A stretch of 64,000 nucleotides of DNA from Bifidobacterium pullorum subsp. gallinarum (GCF_000741215.1 NZ_JGYX01000007.1:166529-230528); one strand, 5' to 3'. Positions 17,939 through 27,336 are shown, counted from the first letter of the stretch. Notes: generated by a model not told the origin, from the letters alone. A program made the numbers and translations.

Positions 17939-19480
17939 ATGGCTATCTTGGCAATGGACACCGTTGGATTCCTGCAGTCGGTCAACCGTTTGGAACGGCG
18001 TTTCGGGGAGCTGACCTCGCCCGAGGCCATGCGTGAGGCCTGCGCCCATCCCGAACGGCGGGATCCGTTGGACCACCGGTTGTTTGTCCTGGCTGATGAC
18101 GTATACGGTTGCGGCGGCTGGACCACCACCATCTGCGCGGCCGCATCGTCTCTGATGGGCGATTTAATCACGGAATGCCGGCGGTTCATGAAGGGAACGG
18201 CATCTGTGGTGCGCAAATACGGCATGACGGTATGGTTGTACGACTTGGTCAACGACGCTTCCAAGGCGTTGTTTGTGGGGGAGCCCTCGGACCGCACGCC
18301 GTTGCTCATCCACCCGGTGCCCGCGCGGGAATTGGCGAAACGCTGCGCGCGGAACGGCAGACGACGGTACGGCAACAAGCGTGAACAGAAGTGGGCCATG
18401 CATGACCATTGCGCGCAGATGTACCGGCTCGCCGCATACAGCATGCTGCGATGGGGCGGACGAGAGCCGCGCAGCCTGGATATCGCCGGCATGATGATTA
18501 CGCAGCCGTGGCTGGGCATGTGCATGCTGCGTGAGGACGACAAGGTACTCGGCATGGGTGCGTTGCCCGATATGCGCTACCGGCGCGTGGTGGATTACAT
18601 CAAGGAGCTGCGCGCGGCGGCGGATCTGGACTATGCGCGTGCGCTCGCCGCCGGAGAGGTGACGGTGTTGGACGGGGAACGCGCTCCCGGGTTCGCGGAG
18701 GTCGATACGCGTTATGTGTATGACGCCGAACGGCTGATCGAGGCCCTTGAATCGCTGTGGAATGAACGGAGTGACTGCGCGGCGCATGAGATCCTCATGG
18801 ACGTTGAGCGGACCGGAGACAAGCCGGATCTGCCGTTGTGGCGTAATCCCGCGTATCTGCAGGACGTGGCGAATTCGCTGATGGGTCCCTCGTATGCCGG
18901 CATGCTGTGGCTGGGACTTGAGGACCGTGATCGGGAGTTGTTCGATAGAGGTGTGGAACAGCTGCGTGAATTCGTGGGGTTCGTCAAGGACATCGGGTTC
19001 CTGGTGCTGCCGGTATACGTGCTCAACACCTGTGCGGATGATCAGGTGCGGCGCGCGATGGAGGCTGCGGTCGCTTCGGGCAAGGTGAAAGCCTCCGACC
19101 TGCCGAAATGCACGGGACTCAGCAAGGCGGAGTGTGATGCGATGTTGGATGCGGAGCGACGTGACGCCGATTGTGCCGATGAATCCTGTCTCGATGGGGT
19201 GTGCGATGGGTCGTGCGGCGTCACGCCGTGCTGTGATGCACCCGGCGACGAAGAGGGTTCGATGATGAGCGTGGGTGCCGGTATGGCTGTCGTGGCGATG
19301 GCGCGCATGCCCAACGAGGACTTGGCGCGCAAGGCCGCGCTCGCACTGATCCTCTGCGAGCCGAAGCAGTACGGCGACACCGTGCTGGCGCTGCTGGAGG
19401 ATGAGAAGCCGGGTGAGTCCGACGATGACAGCGAGGTCGGCAAGCGTGCTGAGGTCAAGACCGATACGCTCGTGGCGTGA
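17939..19480 (+). CDS. Protein of unknown function with a Cys-rich segment
   Basis: I do not recognise this 513-residue protein. It has no signal peptide or clear transmembrane helices. It is rich in Arg, Asp and Met and looks like a soluble cytoplasmic protein. Near residues 400-430 there is a cluster of seven Cys (around CADESC, GVCDGSCG and PCC) that could bind metal. The start at 17939 is chosen because AAAGGGGACATC precedes the ATG; the open frame extends further upstream without support. It ends in an acidic Asp/Glu/Lys tail. It sits alone after the large membrane protein. Confidence 0.7.
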   Translation: MAILAMDTVGFLQSVNRLERRFGELTSPEAMREACAHPERRDPLDHRLFVLADDVYGCGGWTTTICAAASSLMGDLITECRRFMKGTASVVRKYGMTVWLYDLVNDASKALFVGEPSDRTPLLIHPVPARELAKRCARNGRRRYGNKREQKWAMHDHCAQMYRLAAYSMLRWGGREPRSLDIAGMMITQPWLGMCMLREDDKVLGMGALPDMRYRRVVDYIKELRAAADLDYARALAAGEVTVLDGERAPGFAEVDTRYVYDAERLIEALESLWNERSDCAAHEILMDVERTGDKPDLPLWRNPAYLQDVANSLMGPSYAGMLWLGLEDRDRELFDRGVEQLREFVGFVKDIGFLVLPVYVLNTCADDQVRRAMEAAVASGKVKASDLPKCTGLSKAECDAMLDAERRDADCADESCLDGVCDGSCGVTPCCDAPGDEEGSMMSVGAGMAVVAMARMPNEDLARKAALALILCEPKQYGDTVLALLEDEKPGESDDDSEVGKRAEVKTDTLVA

Positions 19481-20073
19481 CCGAACGTGGTTGTATTCCC
19501 GTGTGCGATGCGTGCGTTTTGTGACTGAGCAGGACACGCGCCAGACGCATCTGTCGCACACTCTGTGATGTGTTGCGGATCCGCAACACATCACAGAGCG
19601 CACTGCAATGATTACGTATGATCGTTAATATAGTTCGGACGACAAGTCGGAAACAGCTTGAAGTTATGCCCCTGTACGTCATCGGTCGGATGAATACGCA
19701 TCAAGTTGTGGTTGAATCAAGGTGGGATGTACGGGGTGTACGGTGGTCGGCGTTTGGGGTGCGGGCCGAGCTCTTGTGCTCCGTGGGGATACATCGGCAT
19801 GTGGTATCGCTGCCAGCCAATTAAGAACGCCTCGGGGCATTGCGATGCTGTGCGTCCGCCGCTCGACGCATGATGCTGACCCAGATATCTCAATCTTGGA
19901 AAATCCAATCCTGGCGGCACGGTTCATCGAGTTTGTCAAATTCGTGTACAGGTTGTTGGCCTTTCGGTCGCCTTTATCATAACAATCAGGTTCTGTGCTC
20001 TCCTTACCCCCCTAATCAGATGCCGAGACCGGAAAGCCTCTTGTCTTTCCGCCGCTTGATCGTCTTGAGGATA
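19481..20073. other. Intergenic region with a perfect 38-bp palindrome
   Basis: About 590 bp without a convincing gene. The only clear feature is a perfect 38-bp palindrome at 19561-19598, listed separately. Short open frames exist on both strands but have no ribosome sites or recognisable products. Composition becomes AT-richer toward the operator array at 20077. Confidence 0.5.
19561..19598. repeat. Perfect 38-bp palindrome
   Basis: CTCTGTGATGTGTTGCGG, then AT, then the exact reverse complement of the first arm. It has no loop, so it could form a cruciform or a long hairpin in RNA. It lies 80 bp after the Cys-rich gene and may end its transcript, though no T run follows. It might equally be a binding site for a dimeric protein. 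Confidence 0.7.
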
Positions 20074-20076
20074 TTT

Positions 20077-20162
20077 TCTCTGAGTTTGGTAGTTCTCTCT
20101 GAATTTGGTAATTTTCTCTGAATTCAGAGAAAGAATGTATAATTCAGAGAATAATTCAGAGA
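20077..20162 (+). promoter_or_regulatory. Symmetric operator array upstream of the AlbA_2 regulator
   Basis: Three copies of TCTCTGARTT (starting at 20077, 20097 and 20116) are followed by three copies of the reverse half-site AATTCAGAGA (20121-20130, 20141-20150 and 20153-20162). The central forward and reverse pair forms a perfect 20-bp palindrome at 20113-20132. The array ends 20 bp before the regulator gene. A similar site (CCTGAATTCAGAGAA, 21872-21886) lies after the gene. Autoregulation by the encoded protein is the simplest reading. Confidence 0.7.
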
Positions 20163-20182
20163 TTCAAAGTGGGTGATGGCGA

Positions 20183-21841
20183 ATGGCTCATGAATACGGC
20201 AAAGAGACCTTAACTAAAGAGTTTAAAAGTGATGTCAAGGAGGCCCAGGGTCTACCTGATTCGGATCTGGTGGAAGCCGTTGTTGCCCTAGCCAATACTG
20301 ACGGTGGGTGCGTGTATCTGGGCGTCGAGGATGATGGCACGCCGACTGGTGTGCGGCGGAAGCACCAGGATCCTATTGGGATGTCCGCGATGATAGCCAA
20401 TAAGACCGTTCCTCCGATATCGGTTCGTGCGCAGTTGATTGGCGAGGATATACCCGTGATTCAAGTTGATGTGCCTAAATCGCAGAGCGTTGTGGCGACG
20501 AAGTCCGGGAAGATCCTTCGTCGCATGATGAAAGTGGACGGTACTCCTGAAAGTGTGCCCATGTATCCATATGAGATCGCTACGCGTCTGTCGGATTTGG
20601 GCAAACTTGATTATTCTGCGCAACCGGTGCCGGGTTCCAGCCGAGAGGACTTTGATCCATTGGAGCGCGATCGCCTGCGTAGGATTATCGCGTCATACCA
20701 GTCCAGCGATCGTAATCTTCTGGAACTTGAGGATGAGGATCTAGAGAAGTCCTTGCGGCTTACCGTATCTGTGAATGGTGGTATGACGCCGACTTTGACC
20801 GGTTTGCTGCTTATCGGCAGCGAGGAGTCGCTGCGGCGCCTTGTCCCAACGAATGAAGCAGTTTTCCAAGTGCTTGTAGGCACCGATATCCGGGTGAACC
20901 AGACATATCGTGGACCGCTGCTCAAAACCATAGAACAAATAGCGGAAGCGTTTAAACCATGGAATCCGGGGACGGAACTGAATGTAGGACTGTTTTCTTC
21001 GATGGTGCCTGAATTCGATGAGAGGGCGTTCAGGGAAGCCTTGGTCAATGCGTTTGGACACAGGGACTACTCCGTTCTTGGCCGCGTGCGTGTGCTGATG
21101 GATGACGCCGGGCTGACCATCGCTAATCCAGGTGGGTTCGTGGAAGGCATCAGCATTCATAATCTGCTTACTGCCGAGCCTCATGGGCGGAATCCATGTC
21201 TCATGGACGCGCTGAAAAGGACCGGGCTTGCTGAGCGGGCCGGCCGTGGCATCGATCGTATTTTCGAGGGTGCTCTGAACTATGGGCGCCCCTTGCCTGA
21301 TTATTCGAGATCGAACGAGCGCGGGGTGTCCGTGCTTTTGCCGAGGAGCGCGCCTGATACAGCATTCGTGGAGCTCTTGGCTGAGGAGCGTGAGCGTAGC
21401 GGCAGATCCTTGCCGCTCGACGGGCTGCTCATCTTGGACAAGCTTAAGGGGGAAAGGCGTTGCAGCTTTGAAGTTCTGTTGAAATCTTTGGACATGAGCG
21501 ATCAACGTCTGCGTACCGTATTGGGGCAGTTGACTGAGTCTGGGCTTGTCGAAAGCTCTGGCGCTGGTGTTCGGCGCTCATACATGTTGGGGTCGAAAGT
21601 GTCCCGTCGCAGTGGCAAAGTGGTGGAATACGTCAGACAGTCGGATATCGATAGGGTGCGTTACCCGGAGCTGATAACAAAGCTGATGAAAAAACAGGGC
21701 TCAGTGACCAAAAGCGATGTGATGGAACTGCTGCACCTTGACGCGAATCAGGCATACTATCAACTGCGGAAGCTGGTTAGAGAGGGGCGGGCTCAAAAAA
21801 TCGGAGGCGGCCGCAGTGCGCGGTACGAGGCAACGCGGTAA
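20183..21841 (+). CDS. AlbA_2 (Schlafen-type) ATP-binding transcriptional regulator
   Basis: A 552-residue protein. The N-terminal AlbA_2/DUF4062-like domain covers about residues 10-130 (ANTDGGCVYLGVEDDG). A HATPase_c_4-type region is in the middle (REALVNAFGHRDYSV and ANPGGFVEGI near residues 287-315). Winged-helix segments occupy the C-terminal third. Such proteins are DNA-binding regulators found in many mobile and host-associated genomes. The operator array directly upstream suggests that it controls itself. AT content is higher than in its neighbours, which points to acquisition. No strong ribosome site is seen before the ATG at 20183. Confidence 0.85.
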   Translation: MAHEYGKETLTKEFKSDVKEAQGLPDSDLVEAVVALANTDGGCVYLGVEDDGTPTGVRRKHQDPIGMSAMIANKTVPPISVRAQLIGEDIPVIQVDVPKSQSVVATKSGKILRRMMKVDGTPESVPMYPYEIATRLSDLGKLDYSAQPVPGSSREDFDPLERDRLRRIIASYQSSDRNLLELEDEDLEKSLRLTVSVNGGMTPTLTGLLLIGSEESLRRLVPTNEAVFQVLVGTDIRVNQTYRGPLLKTIEQIAEAFKPWNPGTELNVGLFSSMVPEFDERAFREALVNAFGHRDYSVLGRVRVLMDDAGLTIANPGGFVEGISIHNLLTAEPHGRNPCLMDALKRTGLAERAGRGIDRIFEGALNYGRPLPDYSRSNERGVSVLLPRSAPDTAFVELLAEERERSGRSLPLDGLLILDKLKGERRCSFEVLLKSLDMSDQRLRTVLGQLTESGLVESSGAGVRRSYMLGSKVSRRSGKVVEYVRQSDIDRVRYPELITKLMKKQGSVTKSDVMELLHLDANQAYYQLRKLVREGRAQKIGGGRSARYEATR

Positions 21842-22060
21842 TGCCGGCTCGGGTACTTTGGAGTGCTTTTTCCTGAATTCAGAGAAAACGGTATGTGTTC
21901 CTCGTCTTTATGGGGACATGCGGGCGACTCTGAAGTCTGTCGCTCAAGTGTTTGAGTGGTGCCGCTTATCTTGCCGTCCGTGTTACCGCAAAGTTGGGTC
22001 GACAAGGATGATGATGAAGGAGATCGGGCAATCACTGAAATTCCATCGTCGTTGGCAATA

Positions 22061-22092
22061 AAAAAAGGGTTTTGAGCATGGCTCAAAACCCT
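22061..22092 (-). terminator. Terminator of tRNA-Ser
   Basis: A perfect 12-bp stem (22066-22077 with 22081-22092) and a 3-nt loop. On the minus strand it is followed by a run of T residues (22061-22066 read as A on +). It lies directly after the encoded CCA end of the tRNA. Confidence 0.85.
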
Positions 22093-22094
22093 GA

Positions 22095-22182
22095 TGGCGG
22101 AGGATACGAGATTCGAACTCGTGAGGCTGTTACACCAACACGCTTTCCAAGCGTGCGCCATAGACCACTAGGCGAATCCTCC
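22095..22182 (-). tRNA. tRNA-Ser (anticodon GGA)
   Basis: On the minus strand the gene starts GGAGGATTCGCCTAGTGG and ends ATCCTCCGCCA, so the acceptor stem closes and the CCA end is encoded. The anticodon stem CACGC-GCGTG holds the loop TTGGAAA, with anticodon GGA reading UCC. The long variable arm typical of serine tRNAs is present, and the T arm contains GTTCGAAT. Length is 88 nt. A strong terminator follows directly. Confidence 0.95.
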
Positions 22183-22374
22183 ATGGTGTTCTCGATGCAG
22201 ACGCATCTCAAGCACAAGATGTAACCATAACACAGCATGGGGACAGTGCCAAATGCGAGTCAGGCACGGCGAGTCTAAACCTGATGGCTGCGGTGCATTC
22301 GGCCGCGCGTATGTGGTTGGTCGCGGATCGGAAAACAACCACATTGCGGGGGTGGCGTGTGACAAGATGGAACC

Positions 22375-23550
22375 ATGAACCAGTCTTTCGAGCCGTTCTA
22401 CGACGTCAACCGCACCTATGACGACAATTACGCGCAAGGCCCGTTCGGCGCCTTCGCGCAGGCGCTGGCGGATCCAGCGCGGGTGGGCAATCAATCTGCA
22501 GCGTCGTCGTGCGAATCGTTCCTCGGTTTCCCGGTGAACCTGCCGTTCGGCATCCCCGCCGGACCGCTGCTCAACGAACGGTTCACCACCGCCGCATTCC
22601 GCATGGGTTTCGACCTGTCCGTCTACAAAACCGTACGGTCGCGGGCCTGGGGCTGCAACGCGTTCCCGAATGTACTCGCCGTGCATCCCCGGTCTGTCGA
22701 CGGCCTCCTGACTCCGGGCAGCCCCGAACTTGACGAGGGCGTGCTCGCCGACACCCGTTACGAGACGCCGATCTCCATCTCCAACTCCTTCGGCGTGCCC
22801 TCGCGCGACCCCGACATCTGGCAGCCGGACATGCGCCGAGCCATCGCGGCGGCGGGCCATGGGCAGCTGCTGGTGCCCAGTTTCCAAGGCTCACGCGTAG
22901 AAGGCATGTCCACCGACGATTACATCGCCGATCACGTGACCACCGCGCGGCTGGTCTGTGAGACGGGCGCGGGACTGATGGCCATGAACACCAGCTGTCC
23001 CAACGAGGGACATAACCGGTTGCTGTGCCACGATCCGCATCTGGTCGGTCGCATCACCGAAGCGGTCAAGAACGAGATCGCCGATCGCCCGCTTATCATC
23101 AAATTGGCGTACATCCCGCCGGTGGCAACGGAACCGTGGCCGCAGGACTCCAGGGCGGGGCACTACACCTATGCGCGCGTGACCGACGACTCGGCGTTGG
23201 AGCTGATGGTGCGGCAGACCGTGGCCCGCGGCACCGTGCAGGCCATTGCCGCCATCAATACGATCTCCGCCAGGCTCGTCGACGCGAACGGTAACCAGGC
23301 ATTGCCCGGCGCGGGCCGGGAACGCAGCGGCGTATGCGGGCATGCGATCCGTTACGCCGGACTCGATATGGTCGCGCGCCTGGCTGCGATCCGTGAACGA
23401 CTCGGGTTGGATTTCGCGATTATCGGCGTGGGCGGCGTGGTGGAACCGTCGGATTACGACGATTACCGTACGGCTGGCGCCGACGCCGTGATGAGCGCTA
23501 CCGGTGCCATGTGGGACGCGCGGCTGGCCCGGCGCATCAAGTCCCGCTGA
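22375..23550 (+). CDS. Dihydroorotate dehydrogenase-like flavoprotein
   Basis: A 391-residue FMN-binding TIM-barrel protein of the DHODH superfamily. The early segment FGIPAGPLLNERFT matches the FMN-binding start of the barrel, and MNTSCPNEG (near residue 204) contains the conserved SCPN with the catalytic Cys of class 1 enzymes. The end contains IIGVGGVVEPSDY, a phosphate-binding loop. No N-terminal membrane helix is visible. It is longer than true PyrD proteins and has an unusual N-terminus, so the substrate may be dihydroorotate or another pyrimidine-like compound. No pyr genes lie next to it. Confidence 0.85.
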   Translation: MNQSFEPFYDVNRTYDDNYAQGPFGAFAQALADPARVGNQSAASSCESFLGFPVNLPFGIPAGPLLNERFTTAAFRMGFDLSVYKTVRSRAWGCNAFPNVLAVHPRSVDGLLTPGSPELDEGVLADTRYETPISISNSFGVPSRDPDIWQPDMRRAIAAAGHGQLLVPSFQGSRVEGMSTDDYIADHVTTARLVCETGAGLMAMNTSCPNEGHNRLLCHDPHLVGRITEAVKNEIADRPLIIKLAYIPPVATEPWPQDSRAGHYTYARVTDDSALELMVRQTVARGTVQAIAAINTISARLVDANGNQALPGAGRERSGVCGHAIRYAGLDMVARLAAIRERLGLDFAIIGVGGVVEPSDYDDYRTAGADAVMSATGAMWDARLARRIKSR

Positions 23551-23822
23551 GTCGTCTCGTCGTCCTATTGCCCCGTCCTCTCCCTAGTGCGGAGCCGTGG
23601 CCGGGCTGACTTTATGGTTGCGTCTTTTCCGATGAGAGATGGCGGCGTGCTTCCTGCCTCCATCCGTTGCGCGGTCTTCTCCCGCGCGGTAGGGAGGGGC
23701 CGGATTCCCCCAAAAGGGACAGTGCGGCGAAGCATATTACCGCTTATGGCGCATTTCACCGCGTCGCCACAAGCGTTGTGGCACACTGGAATACAGTGTG
23801 TTTTCATGAAAAGAGGTTGACT

Positions 23823-25148
23823 GTGGCCGAGAACAAGGAAGACGTCCTGCACGTTGAGGGAGGCAAGCCGTTGAACGGCACCATCAAGGTGCGTGGCGCG
23901 AAGAACTTCGTCAGCAAGGCCATGGTGGCCGCTCTGCTCGCGCCGGGCACCTCGGTGCTCAAGAACGTGCCGGAAATCCGCGACGTGCACGTCGTATCCG
24001 ACCTGCTGCGCCTGCACGGCGTGGACGTGGACGTCAACGGCGACAAGGGCATCGTGACCATCAACGCTTCCCATGTCGAGATGCCGTCCGTGGCTGACGT
24101 CGACACCCTCGCCGGCTCCTCCCGCATCCCGATCCTCTTCTCCGGACCGCTGCTGCATCGCCTCGGCGAGGCTTTCATCCCGGCGCTCGGCGGCTGCAAC
24201 ATCGGCGGCCGGCCCATCGACTTCCATCTCGAAACCCTGCGCAAGCTCGGTGCCGATGTGGACAAGGACCACGCCGACGGCATCCACATCACCGCGCCGA
24301 ACGGACTGAAGGGCGCGAAGATCCATCTGCCGTACCCGTCGGTCGGCGCCACCGAGCAGACCCTGCTCGCCGCCGTGTTGGCCGAAGGCAAGACCGAACT
24401 GTCCGGCGCCGCCACCGAGCCCGAAATCATGGACCTCGTGGCCGTGCTGCAGAAGATGGGCGCCATCATCTCCGTGGATGTGGACCGCACCTTCCGCATC
24501 GAAGGCGTCAAGGAGCTCAAGGGCTACACGCACACCTCGCTGACCGACCGCATCGAAGCCGCCAGCTGGGCGTCCGCCGCGCTTGCCACTCACGGCGACA
24601 TCTTCGTCAAGGGCGCCACCCAGCCGGAGATGATGACCTTCCTCAACGTATTCCGCAAGATCGGTGGCGAATTCGACGTCACGGACAAGGGTATCCGTTT
24701 CTGGCATCCGGGCGGCGACCTGAACCCGGTGGCCATCGAAACCGATGTACACCCCGGCTTCATGACCGACTGGCAGCAGCCGCTGGTCGTGGCGCTCACC
24801 CAGGCCAAGGGCCTGTCGATCGTGCACGAAACCGTGTACGAGAACCGCTTCGGCTTCACCAAGCCGCTGGTGGAGATGGGGGCGACCGTGCAGCTGTACC
24901 GCGAATGCCTCGGCTCGCTGCCCTGCCGTTTCCAGCAGCGCAACTACAAGCACTCCGCCGTCATCTTCGGCCCCACCCCGCTGACCGGCCGTGACATCGA
25001 CGTGCCGGATCTGCGCGGCGGCTTCAGCCACCTGATCGCGGCGCTCGCGGCCTCCGGCCCGTCGAACGTGCACGGCATCTCGCTGATCGACCGTGGCTAC
25101 GCCGATTTCCGCGGCAAGCTCGCCGCCCTCGGCGCCGACGTGGACTGA
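23823..25148 (+). CDS. murA: UDP-N-acetylglucosamine 1-carboxyvinyltransferase
   Basis: Catalyses the first committed step of peptidoglycan synthesis, transferring enolpyruvate from PEP to UDP-GlcNAc in the cytoplasm. The 441-residue EPSP-synthase-fold protein has the catalytic Cys in ALGGCNIGGRPIDFH, the residue targeted by fosfomycin. The N-terminal KVRGAKNFVSKAM matches the UDP-GlcNAc site. The start is read as GTG at 23823, preceded by AAGAGG with a 6-nt spacing. The longer open frame from 23667 has no family similarity. The bases between 23551 and 23822 carry no other gene that I can support. Confidence 0.93.
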   Translation: MAENKEDVLHVEGGKPLNGTIKVRGAKNFVSKAMVAALLAPGTSVLKNVPEIRDVHVVSDLLRLHGVDVDVNGDKGIVTINASHVEMPSVADVDTLAGSSRIPILFSGPLLHRLGEAFIPALGGCNIGGRPIDFHLETLRKLGADVDKDHADGIHITAPNGLKGAKIHLPYPSVGATEQTLLAAVLAEGKTELSGAATEPEIMDLVAVLQKMGAIISVDVDRTFRIEGVKELKGYTHTSLTDRIEAASWASAALATHGDIFVKGATQPEMMTFLNVFRKIGGEFDVTDKGIRFWHPGGDLNPVAIETDVHPGFMTDWQQPLVVALTQAKGLSIVHETVYENRFGFTKPLVEMGATVQLYRECLGSLPCRFQQRNYKHSAVIFGPTPLTGRDIDVPDLRGGFSHLIAALAASGPSNVHGISLIDRGYADFRGKLAALGADVD

Positions 25149-25643
25149 TCGGCCGGCAGCGGACGGACGCCTACGGGCTCGTCCGTTCCCGTATTCACGT
25201 AGCGCCGTCGCCTCCATGCTTGTCGATCGGCAAGTGCGGAGGCGACAGCGGAGCCGTATGTTTCGGAAAGTCGCATATCCGGGGCAATGACCACACGCCA
25301 TGCACGGTGAACCCGGATGGGCTCACGCCACGAGATGACCGATCTGATCGGCGGTCGTGAGTTGATCGAACTCGGTGGCGCAGGCTTCCCTTCTGCCAAT
25401 CTGGCTAACCGTAGACTAAGACGTCGGGGCTGCCCTGGCCCGGCGCTTCGGCCACCACGATCACGAAGGTCCGCCGATGCCCGAGGCGATGCGTAATTCC
25501 TGATTGTCGGCATGATGAATGCGCATGTGACCGTATCCCAAGCGAAAGGAGCGTCCCAACGTCGCGTCATCGGGTGAGCCTCGGAGGATTGCCGCAATGA
25601 ACGGGGCGACATATGGTGCGGAAGCCGTCAGATGGCCGTGATG
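25149..25643. other. Intergenic region between murA and the MFS gene, possibly decayed
   Basis: About 495 bp with no convincing gene. Several short open reading stretches in different frames look protein-like, for example around AALARRFGHHDHE on the + strand near 25430. They are broken by stops and lack starts. The stretch may hold the remains of a lost gene between the convergent murA and MFS genes. Confidence 0.35.
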
Positions 25644-27041
25644 TCAACCGTGCGAGGGGCCGTCAAAGTGGGCGAACAACGGGGCGGATACGGCGGATAG
25701 CGCGAGGATCGCCGCAGCCGTGCCCAAAAGGATCCATTCCGGGGCCACCGCATCATACAACCATCCGTACAGCATCTGCCCGAGCGGCTGCGCGCAGGTG
25801 GCGAAGCTGGCCAACAGCGACATGACCTTGCCCGTCATGGTCTCCGGTGTGCGTATCTGGATGGCTGGGATGGCGATGATGTTGGTGAAGCTGCACGCGA
25901 GGCTCACCAGGCAGCAGGATGAGACCAGCGCGATAAGCTTGGCCATGTTGCCCAACGGGAGCAGGAAGCCGACGCCTGCGGGTAGGATGACCGCGCCGAG
26001 TGCGGCCATGGCCGTCGGCATGCGGTCGATGGTCAGCGCGGCGGCGAACAGGCCGGCAAGGATGGCGCCGATGACCGCGGCGATGCCGATGATCCCGTCG
26101 CAGATGCCGTACACGGCGGCATCGAAGCCCAATACCGTGCGAATCATGAACGGGAACCCCACGGCCGAATAGCCGACGGCGAAGAGATTGATCACCGAGG
26201 CCAGGAGCATGAGCCGGAGGATATTCGGCCGCTCATGCGTCAGGAACCGTAACGCGGCCGCGATGTCGGAGATCCAGCCGCGAGCGGTGCCGGAGGGCGA
26301 CGTCTCCGTGCCGTCCGATTGAGGTGTGGGGCGGTCGGAGTGTGCGTGGTCCATCGTCGGCGGAATCGGTTCACGGGGTTTGTTCTTCTGCGGCGGTTCG
26401 AGGCGGATGAAGCATTCGAGAGCGGCCGTGCAGAAGAAGCAGGCGATGGTGACGCCCAGCAGCGGACCGATGCCGATGAGCCCGTACAAGGCGCCGCCGA
26501 TGAAGCTCGGCAGCAGCGAGGACAGTTGCTGCACCTGGTTGATGACGGCCATACCGCGGCGAATCACGGCCTCGCCGGATCCCCGGAGCAGTTGCGGCAG
26601 CGCGGCCTGCACGGTCGGCGTCTCGAATGCGCTCAGCACCGACAAGGAGACCATCAGCGCGCCGACCGCGATGATGCTGAATCCGCCGTCCTGCACGGCG
26701 AACCATGAGGCGGCGGCCAGGACGAGCAGTCCTGAACCCGCGTCGAGCGCGACCATGATGGTGCGGCGGTTGACGCGGTCGGCTAGTACGCCGCCGAACG
26801 GGGAGAGCAGGATGGTGGGGACGATCGCCGCGGCAAGCACCGAGGCGAAGACCGTGGCCGACCCGGTTTCGTCCAGCACCCACATCGACATGGCGAACCG
26901 CAGCATCATGCTGCCGAACAGGGACAATCCCTGTCCCATGACGAGCAGGATGTAGTCGCGTCCGAGCAGTGGGTTCGTCGGGCGGCGAGGCAGGTGGCCG
27001 TTGTTCGGGGCGGGACGTGGGTTTGTGCTGTGGCGATGCAT
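25644..27041 (-). CDS. MFS exporter, probably drug or metabolite efflux
   Basis: A 465-residue major facilitator protein with about twelve hydrophobic helices. It resembles the MFS_3 group that includes enterobactin- and macrolide-type exporters. The conserved loop 2-3 motif appears as GGVLADRVNRRTIM near residue 83. A long cytoplasmic loop (about residues 200-250) joins the two halves. The start at 27041 has an AGAAAGGAG ribosome site. An operator for the neighbouring TetR protein overlaps its promoter, so it is very likely the target of that repressor. The exported substrate is unknown. Confidence 0.88.
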   Translation of the reverse strand: MHRHSTNPRPAPNNGHLPRRPTNPLLGRDYILLVMGQGLSLFGSMMLRFAMSMWVLDETGSATVFASVLAAAIVPTILLSPFGGVLADRVNRRTIMVALDAGSGLLVLAAASWFAVQDGGFSIIAVGALMVSLSVLSAFETPTVQAALPQLLRGSGEAVIRRGMAVINQVQQLSSLLPSFIGGALYGLIGIGPLLGVTIACFFCTAALECFIRLEPPQKNKPREPIPPTMDHAHSDRPTPQSDGTETSPSGTARGWISDIAAALRFLTHERPNILRLMLLASVINLFAVGYSAVGFPFMIRTVLGFDAAVYGICDGIIGIAAVIGAILAGLFAAALTIDRMPTAMAALGAVILPAGVGFLLPLGNMAKLIALVSSCCLVSLACSFTNIIAIPAIQIRTPETMTGKVMSLLASFATCAQPLGQMLYGWLYDAVAPEWILLGTAAAILALSAVSAPLFAHFDGPSHG

Positions 27042-27059
27042 GGTCGCTCCTTTCTGTTA

Positions 27060-27078
27060 CATACCGACCGACGGTATG
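27060..27078 (-). promoter_or_regulatory. TetR-type operator before the MFS gene
   Basis: CATACCGACCGACGGTATG, 18 bp before the MFS start, is the exact reverse complement of the site at 28085-28103. The 7-bp arms CATACCG and CGGTATG frame a 5-bp centre. The same 19-bp sequence upstream of both regulator and transporter is the classical layout for a TetR-controlled efflux pair. Confidence 0.8.
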
Positions 27079-27148
27079 AATAATTGGGTGTGATTGGCGT
27101 CGACGAATCGACGTGTTGGTTTTGTAAGTCGATGGGGACTGGTGCGGG

Positions 27149-27210
27149 GTGGCGGACTGGGGTGAGGTGGACTGGGACGGGGTGGACTGGGACGGGGTAG
27201 TGGACTGGGG
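27149..27210. repeat. Short tandem repeat between the TetR and MFS genes
   Basis: Two perfect 15-bp units (27166-27180 and 27181-27195, GGTGGACTGGGACGG) are flanked by degenerate units carrying GGACTGGGG on each side. It lies in the 295-bp gap between the stop of the regulator and the operator before the MFS gene. No gene is supported in the gap. Confidence 0.6.
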
Positions 27211-27336
27211 ACGACAGGCGACCTGCCGGCGGGTTGCCGGGCGGGTGCCTGGCAGTGGCTGTCGGGGATCTAAGGGCGGAGGGGCAGAGCTTCGTATGGC
27301 CGTTGCCGGGACGTGCGAGGGTCTGTGGGCGCGGGA

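Noticed and set aside
25097..25612. A 171-codon minus frame after murA
   Set aside because: It overlaps the murA end and has an Arg/Pro/Ser-rich random composition. No start signal supports it.
27149..27210. Tandem units considered as a CRISPR array
   Set aside because: Units are adjacent with no spacers and only about 15 bp long. No CRISPR array or cas gene was seen anywhere in the window.
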